The notes beneath the pieces are model-generated. The model worked only from the letters and a program-made list of their open reading frames with translations. It was not told where the DNA came from and searched no databases. A DNA stretch of 64,000 nt from Bradyrhizobium sp. B097 (lineage in GTDB: Bacteria; Pseudomonadota; Alphaproteobacteria; Rhizobiales; Xanthobacteraceae). The position numbers and the translations under genes are program-made. Position 1 is the stretch's first letter; each line of letters starts with the position of its first letter. This document shows, in pieces, positions 37,712 through 45,767 of this stretch. The stretch is from the NCBI RefSeq assembly GCF_038957035.1, contig NZ_CP152412.1, forward strand, positions 8,118,501 to 8,182,500, given 5' to 3'.

Positions 37712-39169
37712 CTATCTTTCCCTCAAGCTTTCCTGCCGATAGCGAAGCACCGGTGACATGAGATATTCGATGATTCGTCTGGTGCCGGTCTTGATTTCCA
37801 CTGTGACAGCCATACCGGGCGCAAGACCGACGAGCTTGTCATCGATCTGCATCTGGGTTTCATCGAGCGCAACGCGCGCGGAGTACACGAGCTCCTGCCC
37901 TTCCGGCTCACTGGAGTCCGACAATGCGCCGCTTGTCTTGCCCGCAGATGCCTTTTCATTCGGCTTGTCGCGCACTATCGCATCCTGCGATACGCTGGTC
38001 ACCCTGCCATGCAGCAGACCATAGCGCGTGAAGTTGAAAGTATCGATCTTGACTTCAGCGAACTGGCCGGCGCTGACAAACCCGATATCCCGGTTCGAAA
38101 TCATGGCCTCCGCCTCGAGATGGCTGTCGGCCGGCACAATCAGCATCAACTGCTGCGCTGGAGTTACGACACCACCCACGGTGTGAAGGATGAGTTGCTG
38201 AACGGTCCCGTCGATCGGAGACCGCAGAACCTGTTCATCCATCTTTCGCTCGGCCTTGACGAGATCCTGTGCGAACTCGTCGACCTTCTTCTGTGCATCC
38301 GCGAGATCACTGAGCACCTGGCGCTCGTAGCCGGCCTTGGTTTGGCCAAACTGCTGCTCGAGCGCCTGTTTTGCAGCCGTCAGCTCCGCCAGTTTTCGCT
38401 GCTGAACGATCCGTTCATTTTGCTGGTCGACCAAATGGGTCTGCGCATCGAGATAGGCGATACGGTTGCCATACTGGATTTCCATGGCCTTGCGCCGGAC
38501 GGTCGCAGTTTCCTCGACCATTGGCATCGACGCATCGATCTTATCAATAGCGGCGTCGATCGATCGGGCCTCGGCGACTTTTTGCTCGATCTGTCGCGTG
38601 ATCGACGCCAGCTTTGCCGACTGTTCGGCCGCTTGCGCCTGCTCCGCCAATCGAGCACGCGAGACATCCGTCGCTGGTGCAGCTGCCGGCGCGACTAGGT
38701 TAAGGGGTGCCTCGCGGGCATCGAAGCTGTCACGCAGGGCTTCGAGACGAGCGACATCGAGCTGGCTCGCGGTCAGGTCCTTTTGTACATGCTGGCGTTC
38801 AGCCTGGGTCACCGTCCGATCCATTTCGACCAGGATCTGGCCCGACACGACGTGGTCGCCATCCTGGACATGAATAGCGGATACAATTCCCGTGTCGAGC
38901 GGCTGTATCGTCTTGGTGCGCCCCGTTGGCACGATCTTGCCCGGCGCGGTCGCAATGATGTCGACATGCCCGAAGGTTGCCCAGGCGATCGCAATGGCAA
39001 AGAACAGAATGATGGTACCGGCAATGGCGCGGCCGACCGGAGAGGCCGGCGTCTCCAGTATCTCGAGCGCCGCGGGTAAGAACTGACGCGCGGTATCGCC
39101 ACGCGGCCGCCGGAACGGGAGAATGTTCGCGCTCACTTTGTCCTTGGCAGAGCTCTCAGCCGACAACAT
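37712..39169 (-). CDS. HlyD family type I secretion periplasmic adaptor
   Basis: This 485-residue protein has one N-terminal membrane helix (about 47-68, IAGTIILFFAIAIAWATFG). A biotinyl-lipoyl-like region starts with APGKIVPTGRTKTIQPLDTG (about 75-94), and a long alpha-helical hairpin spans about 120-300. The beta-barrel region includes VLRSPIDGTVQQLILHTVGG, and a C-terminal segment (VALDETQMQIDDKLVGLAPG, then MAVTVEIKTGTRRIIEYLMSP) matches HlyD/PrtE adaptors. Its start overlaps the end of the ABC transporter gene by 14 bases. It links that transporter to an outer-membrane TolC-type channel, which is not encoded in the window. Confidence 0.93.
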   Translation of the reverse strand: MLSAESSAKDKVSANILPFRRPRGDTARQFLPAALEILETPASPVGRAIAGTIILFFAIAIAWATFGHVDIIATAPGKIVPTGRTKTIQPLDTGIVSAIHVQDGDHVVSGQILVEMDRTVTQAERQHVQKDLTASQLDVARLEALRDSFDAREAPLNLVAPAAAPATDVSRARLAEQAQAAEQSAKLASITRQIEQKVAEARSIDAAIDKIDASMPMVEETATVRRKAMEIQYGNRIAYLDAQTHLVDQQNERIVQQRKLAELTAAKQALEQQFGQTKAGYERQVLSDLADAQKKVDEFAQDLVKAERKMDEQVLRSPIDGTVQQLILHTVGGVVTPAQQLMLIVPADSHLEAEAMISNRDIGFVSAGQFAEVKIDTFNFTRYGLLHGRVTSVSQDAIVRDKPNEKASAGKTSGALSDSSEPEGQELVYSARVALDETQMQIDDKLVGLAPGMAVTVEIKTGTRRIIEYLMSPVLRYRQESLRER

Positions 39170-41282
39170 GAAGCCCCGCCTGGATCTGGTGCAATGTCGC
39201 GTAGCGGCCGGCCCTGGTCATCAGCTCATCGTGGGTGCCGTCTTCGACAAGACGTCCGCCTTCAATCGTGATGATACGGTCGGCGTGCCGCACGGCCGAC
39301 AGCCGGTGCGCGATGATAAAGACGGTGCGTCCAGCGGAGATCCGGCGCATGTTGCGCTGAATGATGCTTTCGCTCTCATAGTCGAGCGCGCTGGTCGCCT
39401 CATCGAAGATGAGGATCCTGGGATTCATGACCAGCGCCCGGGCGATCGCAATGCGTTGGCGCTGGCCGCCCGACAGGCTCGCGCCCCGCTCCCCGACCAC
39501 CGTGTTGTATCCATCCGGCAGTCCAAGAATGAACTCATGGGCGCCCGCGAGCTCCGCGGCGGCGATCACCCGCTCCATCGGCATGCCCGGCTCGGCCAGC
39601 GCGATATTCTCCCTGATCGTGCGGTTAAACAGCACGTTCTCCTGCAGGACTGCCCCCACCTGCCGGCGCAGCCAGGCGACGTCGGCCACCGTCAGATCGA
39701 TGCCATCGATCAGCACCCGGCCCGCTTCGGGGACATAAAGGCGCTGCAACAACTTTGTGAGGGTCGATTTTCCCGAGCCCGAGGGGCCAACGATGCCGAT
39801 GACCTGGCCAGCAGCGACTTTGAGCGAGATGTCGTGCAGCGCAAGTGGGCCGTCGACCCGGTAGCGGAAGTCAATATGATCGAAGGTGACGTCGCCGCGG
39901 ATCGCCGGCAGCACTGCTCGGGAAGCATCGAACGCCGGTTCCGGCGTGGCGTTCAAGATATCACCCAGCCGCGCGATAGAGACCCGCGCCTGATGAAAAT
40001 CCTGCCAAACCTGCGCCAGTCGCAACACCGGTTGGGCGACGCGCCCGGCCAGCATGTTGAAGGCGATCAGTTCACCGACCGATAGCTGACCTTCGATGAC
40101 CAGATGGGCGCCAAAATAGAGCGTGAGCGCCGTAACAACCTTGCTGATGAACTGAACGAATTGGCTGGTCCAGTTGCCGAGCGACAGCACGTCGAAGCTG
40201 GAGCCGACATACCCGGCAAGTTGCTCCTCCCAGCGCCGCTGCATCTGTGGCTCAATCGCCATCGCCTTCAAGGTCTGGATAGCCGTGACACTTTCAACCA
40301 GGAACGCCTGATTCTCGGCGCCGCGGTCGAACTTCTTCTCAAGCCGGCGTCGGAACACGGGGGTCACCCCGGCCGACAGCGCGACATAGAACGGGAATGA
40401 CCCGACCACGATCCAGGCGAGAAGTGGTGAATAGTAGAACATCACTGCGAGGAAGACGATGGTGAACGCGAGGTCGACTACCAGCGTCAGCGCGGAGCTG
40501 GTCAGGAAGTTGCGGATGTTTTCCAGTTCCCGCACGCGCGCGACCGAATCGCCCGCCCGACGCGCCTCGAAATAAGCGATCGGAAGGGCGATCAAATGCT
40601 TGAAAAGCCGCGTTCCCAGTTCGACGTCGATCCGATTGGTCGTGTGCGAGAACACATAGGTGCGAAGCGCGCCCAGCACGGTCTCAAAAATCGAGACTGT
40701 GATCAGCCCGACCACCAGAACGTCGAGTGTCGTAAAGCCACGATGGGTCAACACCTTGTCGGTCACGACCTGAAAGAACAGTGGTGTGACCAATGCGAAC
40801 AGCTGCAGGAAGAACGAGGCCACCAGCACTTCGCCGAGCAAGCGTCGATACTTGTGCATCGCCTGCAGGAACCAAGTGATGTCGAAGCGCCGTGCGAGGT
40901 CAGCAAGCGATGCCCGGCGCGCCATCATGACCAGGCGACCGGTCCATTTGTCGAGAAATTCTGCACGCCCGAGCCGTTGCGGCCGACCGACGACGGGTAT
41001 CTGCACGAGCACGTCGTCGGCTGTCGCGCGGCCGAGGATCAGAAAGCCGCCGTCCTTCAGCTCGGCAATTGCCGGCAGCGGAAGCGCCGCGAGCTGCGGC
41101 CATTTTGCCGACACCACCTTTGCCTTCAATTTCAGCTGCTTGGCACAGCGAAGCATTTCGGTGACGCCGATCGCTTCACTCGAGAAACGATGCCTGATCT
41201 GTTCCGGATCGATGGAAATCTGATGGAAACGAAGCAGCAACTGCAGTGACTGCAGCCCCGAATGATTGTTGATCGCTTCCAT
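39156..41282 (-). CDS. Type I secretion ABC transporter with C39-like domain
   Basis: The start at 41282 gives MEAINNHSGLQSLQLLLRFH and 708 residues, usual for HlyB-type exporters. Residues about 1-125 are a C39-peptidase-like domain. The position of the catalytic cysteine is not Cys (HSGLQSLQLLL), so it should bind rather than cleave substrate, as in HlyB. Six membrane helices follow (about 150-440), then an ATPase with Walker A GPSGSGKST, signature LSGGQRQR and Walker B ILIFDEATSALD. It is the first gene of the minus-strand operon with the adaptor, a small membrane protein and the giant protein, its probable substrate. Confidence 0.93.
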   Translation of the reverse strand: MEAINNHSGLQSLQLLLRFHQISIDPEQIRHRFSSEAIGVTEMLRCAKQLKLKAKVVSAKWPQLAALPLPAIAELKDGGFLILGRATADDVLVQIPVVGRPQRLGRAEFLDKWTGRLVMMARRASLADLARRFDITWFLQAMHKYRRLLGEVLVASFFLQLFALVTPLFFQVVTDKVLTHRGFTTLDVLVVGLITVSIFETVLGALRTYVFSHTTNRIDVELGTRLFKHLIALPIAYFEARRAGDSVARVRELENIRNFLTSSALTLVVDLAFTIVFLAVMFYYSPLLAWIVVGSFPFYVALSAGVTPVFRRRLEKKFDRGAENQAFLVESVTAIQTLKAMAIEPQMQRRWEEQLAGYVGSSFDVLSLGNWTSQFVQFISKVVTALTLYFGAHLVIEGQLSVGELIAFNMLAGRVAQPVLRLAQVWQDFHQARVSIARLGDILNATPEPAFDASRAVLPAIRGDVTFDHIDFRYRVDGPLALHDISLKVAAGQVIGIVGPSGSGKSTLTKLLQRLYVPEAGRVLIDGIDLTVADVAWLRRQVGAVLQENVLFNRTIRENIALAEPGMPMERVIAAAELAGAHEFILGLPDGYNTVVGERGASLSGGQRQRIAIARALVMNPRILIFDEATSALDYESESIIQRNMRRISAGRTVFIIAHRLSAVRHADRIITIEGGRLVEDGTHDELMTRAGRYATLHQIQAGLHVVG

Positions 41283-41866
41283 CGAACGATTTCCAAAACC
41301 TCGCCCGACAAGCATCTGTCGAGCACGTCCCACCGCCAGGCGTGGAGGTACCTTGCCTGCCACACCCCAAACTCCTTCGATGAGCGCAAAAGATCACCGC
41401 TCGTCGGACGCAACGTCCACGAGTGTCAGATTCTCACTTGTCCTATCGAAGGAGACATGACTCAGCGACCGCGGCAGAGCACTGCCGTGTCGTCGCGCCG
41501 GTCACACTGCCAACGAGTGGAAGAGAAACGTGGTATCTTTAGAGACGCCCCAGCGCCGATCGCATCAACGACCCGTATTCCTGACCCTAGCCACCATCAA
41601 CTTCAGTTTCTAACTGCGGCAGTTTGTCACGCAAGAGACACGCTGACAAGTTGCAAATTACAGAACGCTCACGCGGGCTCTGGACAATGGCGGTTCCACA
41701 AAAATTGGAACCAAGCGCTCAGATGACGCGCTACATTTCGATGCTCGGAAGTCGCACCGTGTGGCTAATGCGGGCCGAGGCGAAGCGCGCATCCTGCTTG
41801 CTTCGACGTTCCGGTGGATGGAGCCCAATGCAACTACGTGGAGCAGCGGATCATTTTGCCAGACCA
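41283..41866. other. Upstream region of the secretion operon, no gene seen
   Basis: No frame shows a recognisable protein or convincing ribosome site. The region should hold the promoter of the secretion operon, but I cannot place it with confidence. Confidence 0.35.
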
Positions 41867-42211
41867 TTACAGGGCCCCGACAAGTACGGCGGCCTCGCCG
41901 AGCGTTGTCTCGGTTGCTGCAGCATTGCTGGATCCGTCGACCGCCGTTACCGATGTCGCGGGCGTCGCGTTCTGTGCATAAGGAAGGCCGCTGTCGCGGG
42001 AGAGCCGGAGGAGATCAGGCAATCCCTGCGCGCGTACGTGGTCGAGAGCTGGATCCGCAACGTAGACACGTTGCATGTCCGCCCGAACGACTGTCGCCGT
42101 GCGTGTATCCGGCCCAAACTCCGCCGCCACGCACGGCACGATCTCCAGGAGCTGCACGAAGCAGGCGACTTTCAGCAGGCGTCCTGCGGAAGTGGATAGC
42201 GATCTCATCAT
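41867..42211 (-). CDS. Hypothetical small exported protein
   Basis: A 114-residue frame beginning MMRSLSTSAGRLLKVACFVQ, with a GGAG close upstream. The N-terminus looks like a Sec signal (basic start, hydrophobic core, possible cleavage after PCVAA). The remainder (FGPDTRTATVVRADMQRVYV, later TAVDGSSNAAATETTLGEAA) has no recognised domain. It stands alone between two small clusters. The signal-like start supports it; spacing of the ribosome site is poor and there is no family match, so it could be spurious. Confidence 0.35.
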   Translation of the reverse strand: MMRSLSTSAGRLLKVACFVQLLEIVPCVAAEFGPDTRTATVVRADMQRVYVADPALDHVRAQGLPDLLRLSRDSGLPYAQNATPATSVTAVDGSSNAAATETTLGEAAVLVGAL

Positions 42212-42493
42212 ACTCCGCGCCACCCCAGGCGACCCGCCTTTGCAAAATTCGGCCTCGGCACGAAGCCCTTAGAATTGAGCTTAAGCGAAACTGATATCAG
42301 GGTAGGCCGGATCCTGGATTGCCAGTTCGCGCCAATCTCACAGGACGGTGACAGCTGTGCGCAATACAGTCGCCGTTAGAGCACATCAAGGGAGACGTTC
42401 CGGGACGTCCGTTGGGCGAGTAGCGTGCGGAAACAGCCAAGGAGCACGCAGAGACCAGCTGACTGCTATCAGGAGTGCTCAAAGGGGGCCGAC

Positions 42494-42798
42494 TTACCGG
42501 ATCACTCTGCAAACTTGCAAGAACCCGCTGGCATAGAATTCGGCATGTCCTCGCTTCATGGTTTCCACGTGCTCAGGATGCGTGCGCCAGGCTTCGAGCG
42601 CCTCCTCTGAAGCGAAGCGAAACACAGTCAACTCCTCGCCATCAGCCGCCTTGAACGACTTGACCGACAGGAATCCCGGAAGATCGCTGACAATCTTGTA
42701 CATGCGTTCGGCTAGCCGGTCATATTCGCTGAGGGGGCGTCATCGCGTCGTTTGAGATCGCCAATCACAATCACTTCGCCAATCATGTTGTCATCCAT
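42494..42798 (-). pseudogene. Antibiotic-biosynthesis-monooxygenase (ABM) family gene with a frameshift
   Basis: The downstream frame encodes SEYDRLAERMYKIVSDLPGF then LSVKSFKAADGEELTVFRF and EALEAWRTHPEHVETMKRGH, the typical ABM/Dabb-like pattern of a roughly 100-residue ferredoxin-fold monooxygenase. The start lies in another frame: from ATG 42798 or 42786, MIGEVIVIGDLKRRDDAP runs up to a CCCCC run near 42737, where one extra C would join it to PLSEYDRL. As written, the upstream frame stops soon after. Either the gene is broken by a homopolymer slip or this is a sequencing error. If intact it would be a small haem- or quinone-related monooxygenase. Confidence 0.6.
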
Positions 42799-42950
42799 TC
42801 GTTCAGTGAGTTCCCGCCGGCTTGAGAGCAAGCGCACCCGAACGATAGTTCGATTTTGCGATCGGTCTTGTTACACCTTCGCGCGACGCCGTCGACGTCC
42901 GCTCCCAACGCGCGAGGCGCCGCGGACAGGCGGATTGTTCAACGGCAGGC

Positions 42951-43493
42951 TCACGCCTGCGCCGGCACGACGTCAGGGAAGTCGAGCTCGACCTGGGAGA
43001 TGTTGCTCATGAAGTTGGTGTACAGGAACTGCGCCGTGAGGCCGGCGATGGCGACAATGTCGCCGTCGGTGAACCCGGCCGCGCGCACATCGGCGAGCTG
43101 CTCATCGCTCACCTTGCCTCGCCTGTCTGCGATGGCCTTGGCGAAGCGAACAGCGGCAGCGCGCTTCGGGTCGCGCGATTTGCCTTCGCGATTGAGATCG
43201 AGCTCCCCGGCGTCAAGCTTCGCGAGCCAGGAGCCCAGGAATACGTGCGACTGCGCGCAATACTTGCAGCCGCTGTCTTCCGAAACGGCCAGGCCCATCG
43301 ATTCGATGGTCGCGACGTCCAGGGTTCGGGAAAGCGTCCCCGATAGGGCCACGAAGGCAGCGAGTGTATTGGGGCTGAGGGCCATAAACCGGAACAGCGC
43401 CGGCGTCCAGCCGAGCCGCTTGGCAACCCCTTCAAGGGTCGCATGAGTCTCTGCTGGCGCCTCGGCCAGACTCGGAATCGCTATACGTGACAT
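42951..43493 (-). CDS. AhpD/carboxymuconolactone decarboxylase-family protein (peroxidase-related)
   Basis: A 180-residue all-helical protein. C76-x-x-C79 and H83 in SGCKYCAQSH form the redox-active CxxC...H motif of AhpD-like members, and FTDGDIVAIAGLTAQFLYTN near residue 145 is the second conserved helix. Such proteins act as alkylhydroperoxidases or thiol-disulfide partners. It is 105 bases downstream of a SnoaL-like gene and near an AraC regulator, suggesting a small stress- or xenobiotic-responsive cluster. Confidence 0.88.
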   Translation of the reverse strand: MSRIAIPSLAEAPAETHATLEGVAKRLGWTPALFRFMALSPNTLAAFVALSGTLSRTLDVATIESMGLAVSEDSGCKYCAQSHVFLGSWLAKLDAGELDLNREGKSRDPKRAAAVRFAKAIADRRGKVSDEQLADVRAAGFTDGDIVAIAGLTAQFLYTNFMSNISQVELDFPDVVPAQA

Positions 43494-43598
43494 TGAAGTT
43501 CTCCTTTGCGATGCAGGCGGATTCTCTTTGCCATGCCGGCCGGATGTCCGCGGCGAGCCGTCCTTGCTTCGTCTTCGCCCAACCTTGACCCGGGTCGG

Positions 43599-44024
43599 TC
43601 AGGCTTTGTTCAGGGCGCCAACAAGGGTTTGGAAGCCAACCCATCCCCAATAAACCCGGTGATGGGCGATCAGGCCGTTGGCAATATCCATGACCTCGAC
43701 CAAATCCACCTGGTCGCCCTTCGGAGTCTCGCGCGGATATTCCCAGATCAGCTGCCGTCCGTTGGAATAGAACAGCCCGGTGCGATACCAGTTGGCGAGC
43801 TCGTTTCCGAGCTTGCGAAATCCGGCCTCGAAAAATGGCCTGATCTCGCTCTTTCCCCGCAGAACCCCCGCCTTCCGATCCTTCAGCGTGACCAGGATCG
43901 CAGCCGTCTCAAATATGGCATCTTCTGCATAGAGCGCGATCAGCCCATCCACGTCCTTCTGGACGATGGTTGTTTGCCATCGATCGTAGATGTAACGGAT
44001 CTGCGCATCGGTATTTTCGGTCAT
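43599..44024 (-). CDS. SnoaL-like (NTF2 fold) protein
   Basis: The ATG at 44024 has a GGGAG ribosome site; it yields 141 residues starting MTENTDAQIRYIYDRWQTTI. The pattern of an N-terminal helix (DVDGLIALYAEDAIFET) followed by beta strands (QLIWEYPRETPKGDQVDLVE, MDIANGLIAHHRVYWGWVG) is the NTF2/SnoaL cone fold. Members are isomerases, hydrolases or binding proteins, and no catalytic residue can be named here. It probably shares a transcript with the AhpD-like gene downstream and control by the AraC protein upstream. Confidence 0.8.
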   Translation of the reverse strand: MTENTDAQIRYIYDRWQTTIVQKDVDGLIALYAEDAIFETAAILVTLKDRKAGVLRGKSEIRPFFEAGFRKLGNELANWYRTGLFYSNGRQLIWEYPRETPKGDQVDLVEVMDIANGLIAHHRVYWGWVGFQTLVGALNKA

Positions 44025-44279
44025 GGGTGGCTCCCTGCAATTTCTGCAAGGAACATGGGTCAAGCCGCTCGAAACCCCAATCTCAGAGCGTTCGGCGTTT
44101 GTCGCAGATCATCCGGAAATCGCTTGTCTTGGCTGCCGACAAGCAGCTGAGGTGACGCCGCTAACGGATGGATCCGGCCGTCGGCTCCCGCCGCCAGCGG
44201 TCGAGGCGATTCCGATGGCGTGGTCCGCACTGTGGGAGCACATCAGCGCGGCCCTACAGGCATCGCGCTCCATCGGCGG

Positions 44280-45254
44280 CTAGGCGGCGCTCGGATTGCG
44301 AAGTCTCCTAAGGTAAGCGTACGGCGTGGTCCCATGGACAGCCTGGAACGCGCGAAGGAAGCTCGTGCGCGCGCTGTAGCCGCAGTCTTCGGCGAGCTGG
44401 TCCATCGACGTCTCGCCAGAACCGAGGAGCGCCACCGCCTGGCGCATTCTCAGGTCCCGTAACGTCGCCATGGGCGCCTTGCCGAACAGCCGCGTAAACC
44501 GCTCGGCGAAGAGAGTTCGGCTGAGACCGGCCGTCTGGGCCAGGCTCTTTAGCGAATGCGGTGCGCTCGGCCGAGCGACCATGTCGGCGAAGGCGCGAGC
44601 GATCTGCGGATCGCTCAACACCGCGAAGCGCTCGACCCAAAGGTTCATCGAGCTCAGCGAACGGCGTAGCAGCGTCACAAGAACCTGTTTCAGGAGAGCG
44701 TTCGACATAGCGCCCGCCCCAACCTCTTCGGTAATGAGCTCGGCCAGGGCAGTCTTCAGCCGGACATCGAGGTGATGACTTTCGTCGAACTGCTCGACGA
44801 TTGGCGTCATGAGGTCGGAAAACAGCTCGACGTTCGCTCCGTACCGCGCGCAGAAGTACCCGCAGATGAGGATCATCCGATATGGGCCGCCCCCAACCTC
44901 GTAGCGGCGGATCGCCCCTGGCGGAAAAACCTGATCCCGACCGCGTAACGTCGTGTCGGGGCCAGCGGCTGCCTCCCCTCCGGCCGCCTCAATTTGGAAC
45001 AGGAGCCCTTTCGGCATGACCATGAGAGTGTGCGGCTTCACCGCCATCGGCTCCTGACCTGCGATCCGGAGGAGCCCCGAACCCGCGAGGCAGTAGTGGA
45101 TGGCCGGCCTGGGGGGACCGCCACCGAGCTCGAGCCGCCAGCCCGGACTCACGAGGCATTCGGCCAAGCCCAGGAATTCGACATCCAGCGCCGTGACCAG
45201 ATCATCGAGATCGGCGCGAGACTGTCGAACGAGGAGTTGCACGCCCGTTCTCAC
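44280..45254 (-). CDS. AraC family transcriptional regulator with cupin N-terminus
   Basis: A 324-residue protein. Residues about 20-190 form a cupin-type ligand domain (PAIHYCLAGSGLLRIAGQEP, HTLMVMPKGLLFQI). The last 100 residues are the double helix-turn-helix of AraC/XylS: SLKSLAQTAGLSRTLFAERF, then MDQLAEDCGYSARTSFLRAF. It lies upstream of, and in the same direction as, the SnoaL-like and AhpD-like genes and is the obvious candidate regulator. The 255-base gap before the SnoaL-like gene would hold the controlled promoter. Confidence 0.9.
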   Translation of the reverse strand: MRTGVQLLVRQSRADLDDLVTALDVEFLGLAECLVSPGWRLELGGGPPRPAIHYCLAGSGLLRIAGQEPMAVKPHTLMVMPKGLLFQIEAAGGEAAAGPDTTLRGRDQVFPPGAIRRYEVGGGPYRMILICGYFCARYGANVELFSDLMTPIVEQFDESHHLDVRLKTALAELITEEVGAGAMSNALLKQVLVTLLRRSLSSMNLWVERFAVLSDPQIARAFADMVARPSAPHSLKSLAQTAGLSRTLFAERFTRLFGKAPMATLRDLRMRQAVALLGSGETSMDQLAEDCGYSARTSFLRAFQAVHGTTPYAYLRRLRNPSAA

Positions 45255-45407
45255 CCTTCAGCTCCTCCACTGCCGCCCCCTCGGCGTCCGGCATGCGTCG
45301 AGGATCAGCGCGTCAATCATAACATTTTCAAAGCGGACCGTCCCTTGTGATGAACGATGAGACGATGCAAGGCTAAGCCGTCAGTTTGCGCCCAACCTCG
45401 GTCGGTG

Positions 45408-45758
45408 TCACACTCGCGAGCGAGCATTTCGCAGGATCCACTCGCGGGCAGCCATGAGCAGCTTCTCAAGAAAGCGTGGATCGGCATGCGGCACGAACCG
45501 GTCGAAACATTCGATCGTGGTGGCCTCAAACAGTCCTGCGCGGGTATAGGGTTCATTGGCCATCAAGCCGTCGACTTCGGCCCGGTTGCCCCGCAGGATC
45601 AGGAACATGCCTTTGACCGTGCCGTCCTCGTCCATCAGCGCGCCGCCTTGCTCCAGAGAGTTCCGGTTCGCGATCATATACTCGAGGTGAACGTCACGGA
45701 TACTCAGCCGCGCATCCGCGCCGCCGGGCCTGTAGAGACATCGCACAACCGTCAGCAT
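45408..45758 (-). CDS. YciI-like protein
   Basis: A 116-residue protein with a ferredoxin-like YciI pattern: MLTVVRCLYRPG, HLEYMIANRNSLEQGGALMD (about 24-43), then NEPYTRAGLFEATTIECFDR (about 68-87). YciI-domain proteins are small enzymes or binding proteins found in catabolic operons. It follows the oxidoreductase gene by 9 bases and is therefore the last gene of the transporter-dehydrogenase operon. Its reaction is unknown. Confidence 0.8.
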   Translation of the reverse strand: MLTVVRCLYRPGGADARLSIRDVHLEYMIANRNSLEQGGALMDEDGTVKGMFLILRGNRAEVDGLMANEPYTRAGLFEATTIECFDRFVPHADPRFLEKLLMAAREWILRNARSRV

Positions 45759-45767
45759 CGGATTACC

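Noticed and set aside
42297..42493. Possible small genes between the exported peptide and the ABM relic
   Set aside because: Only short overlapping frames on both strands with no motif or ribosome site.
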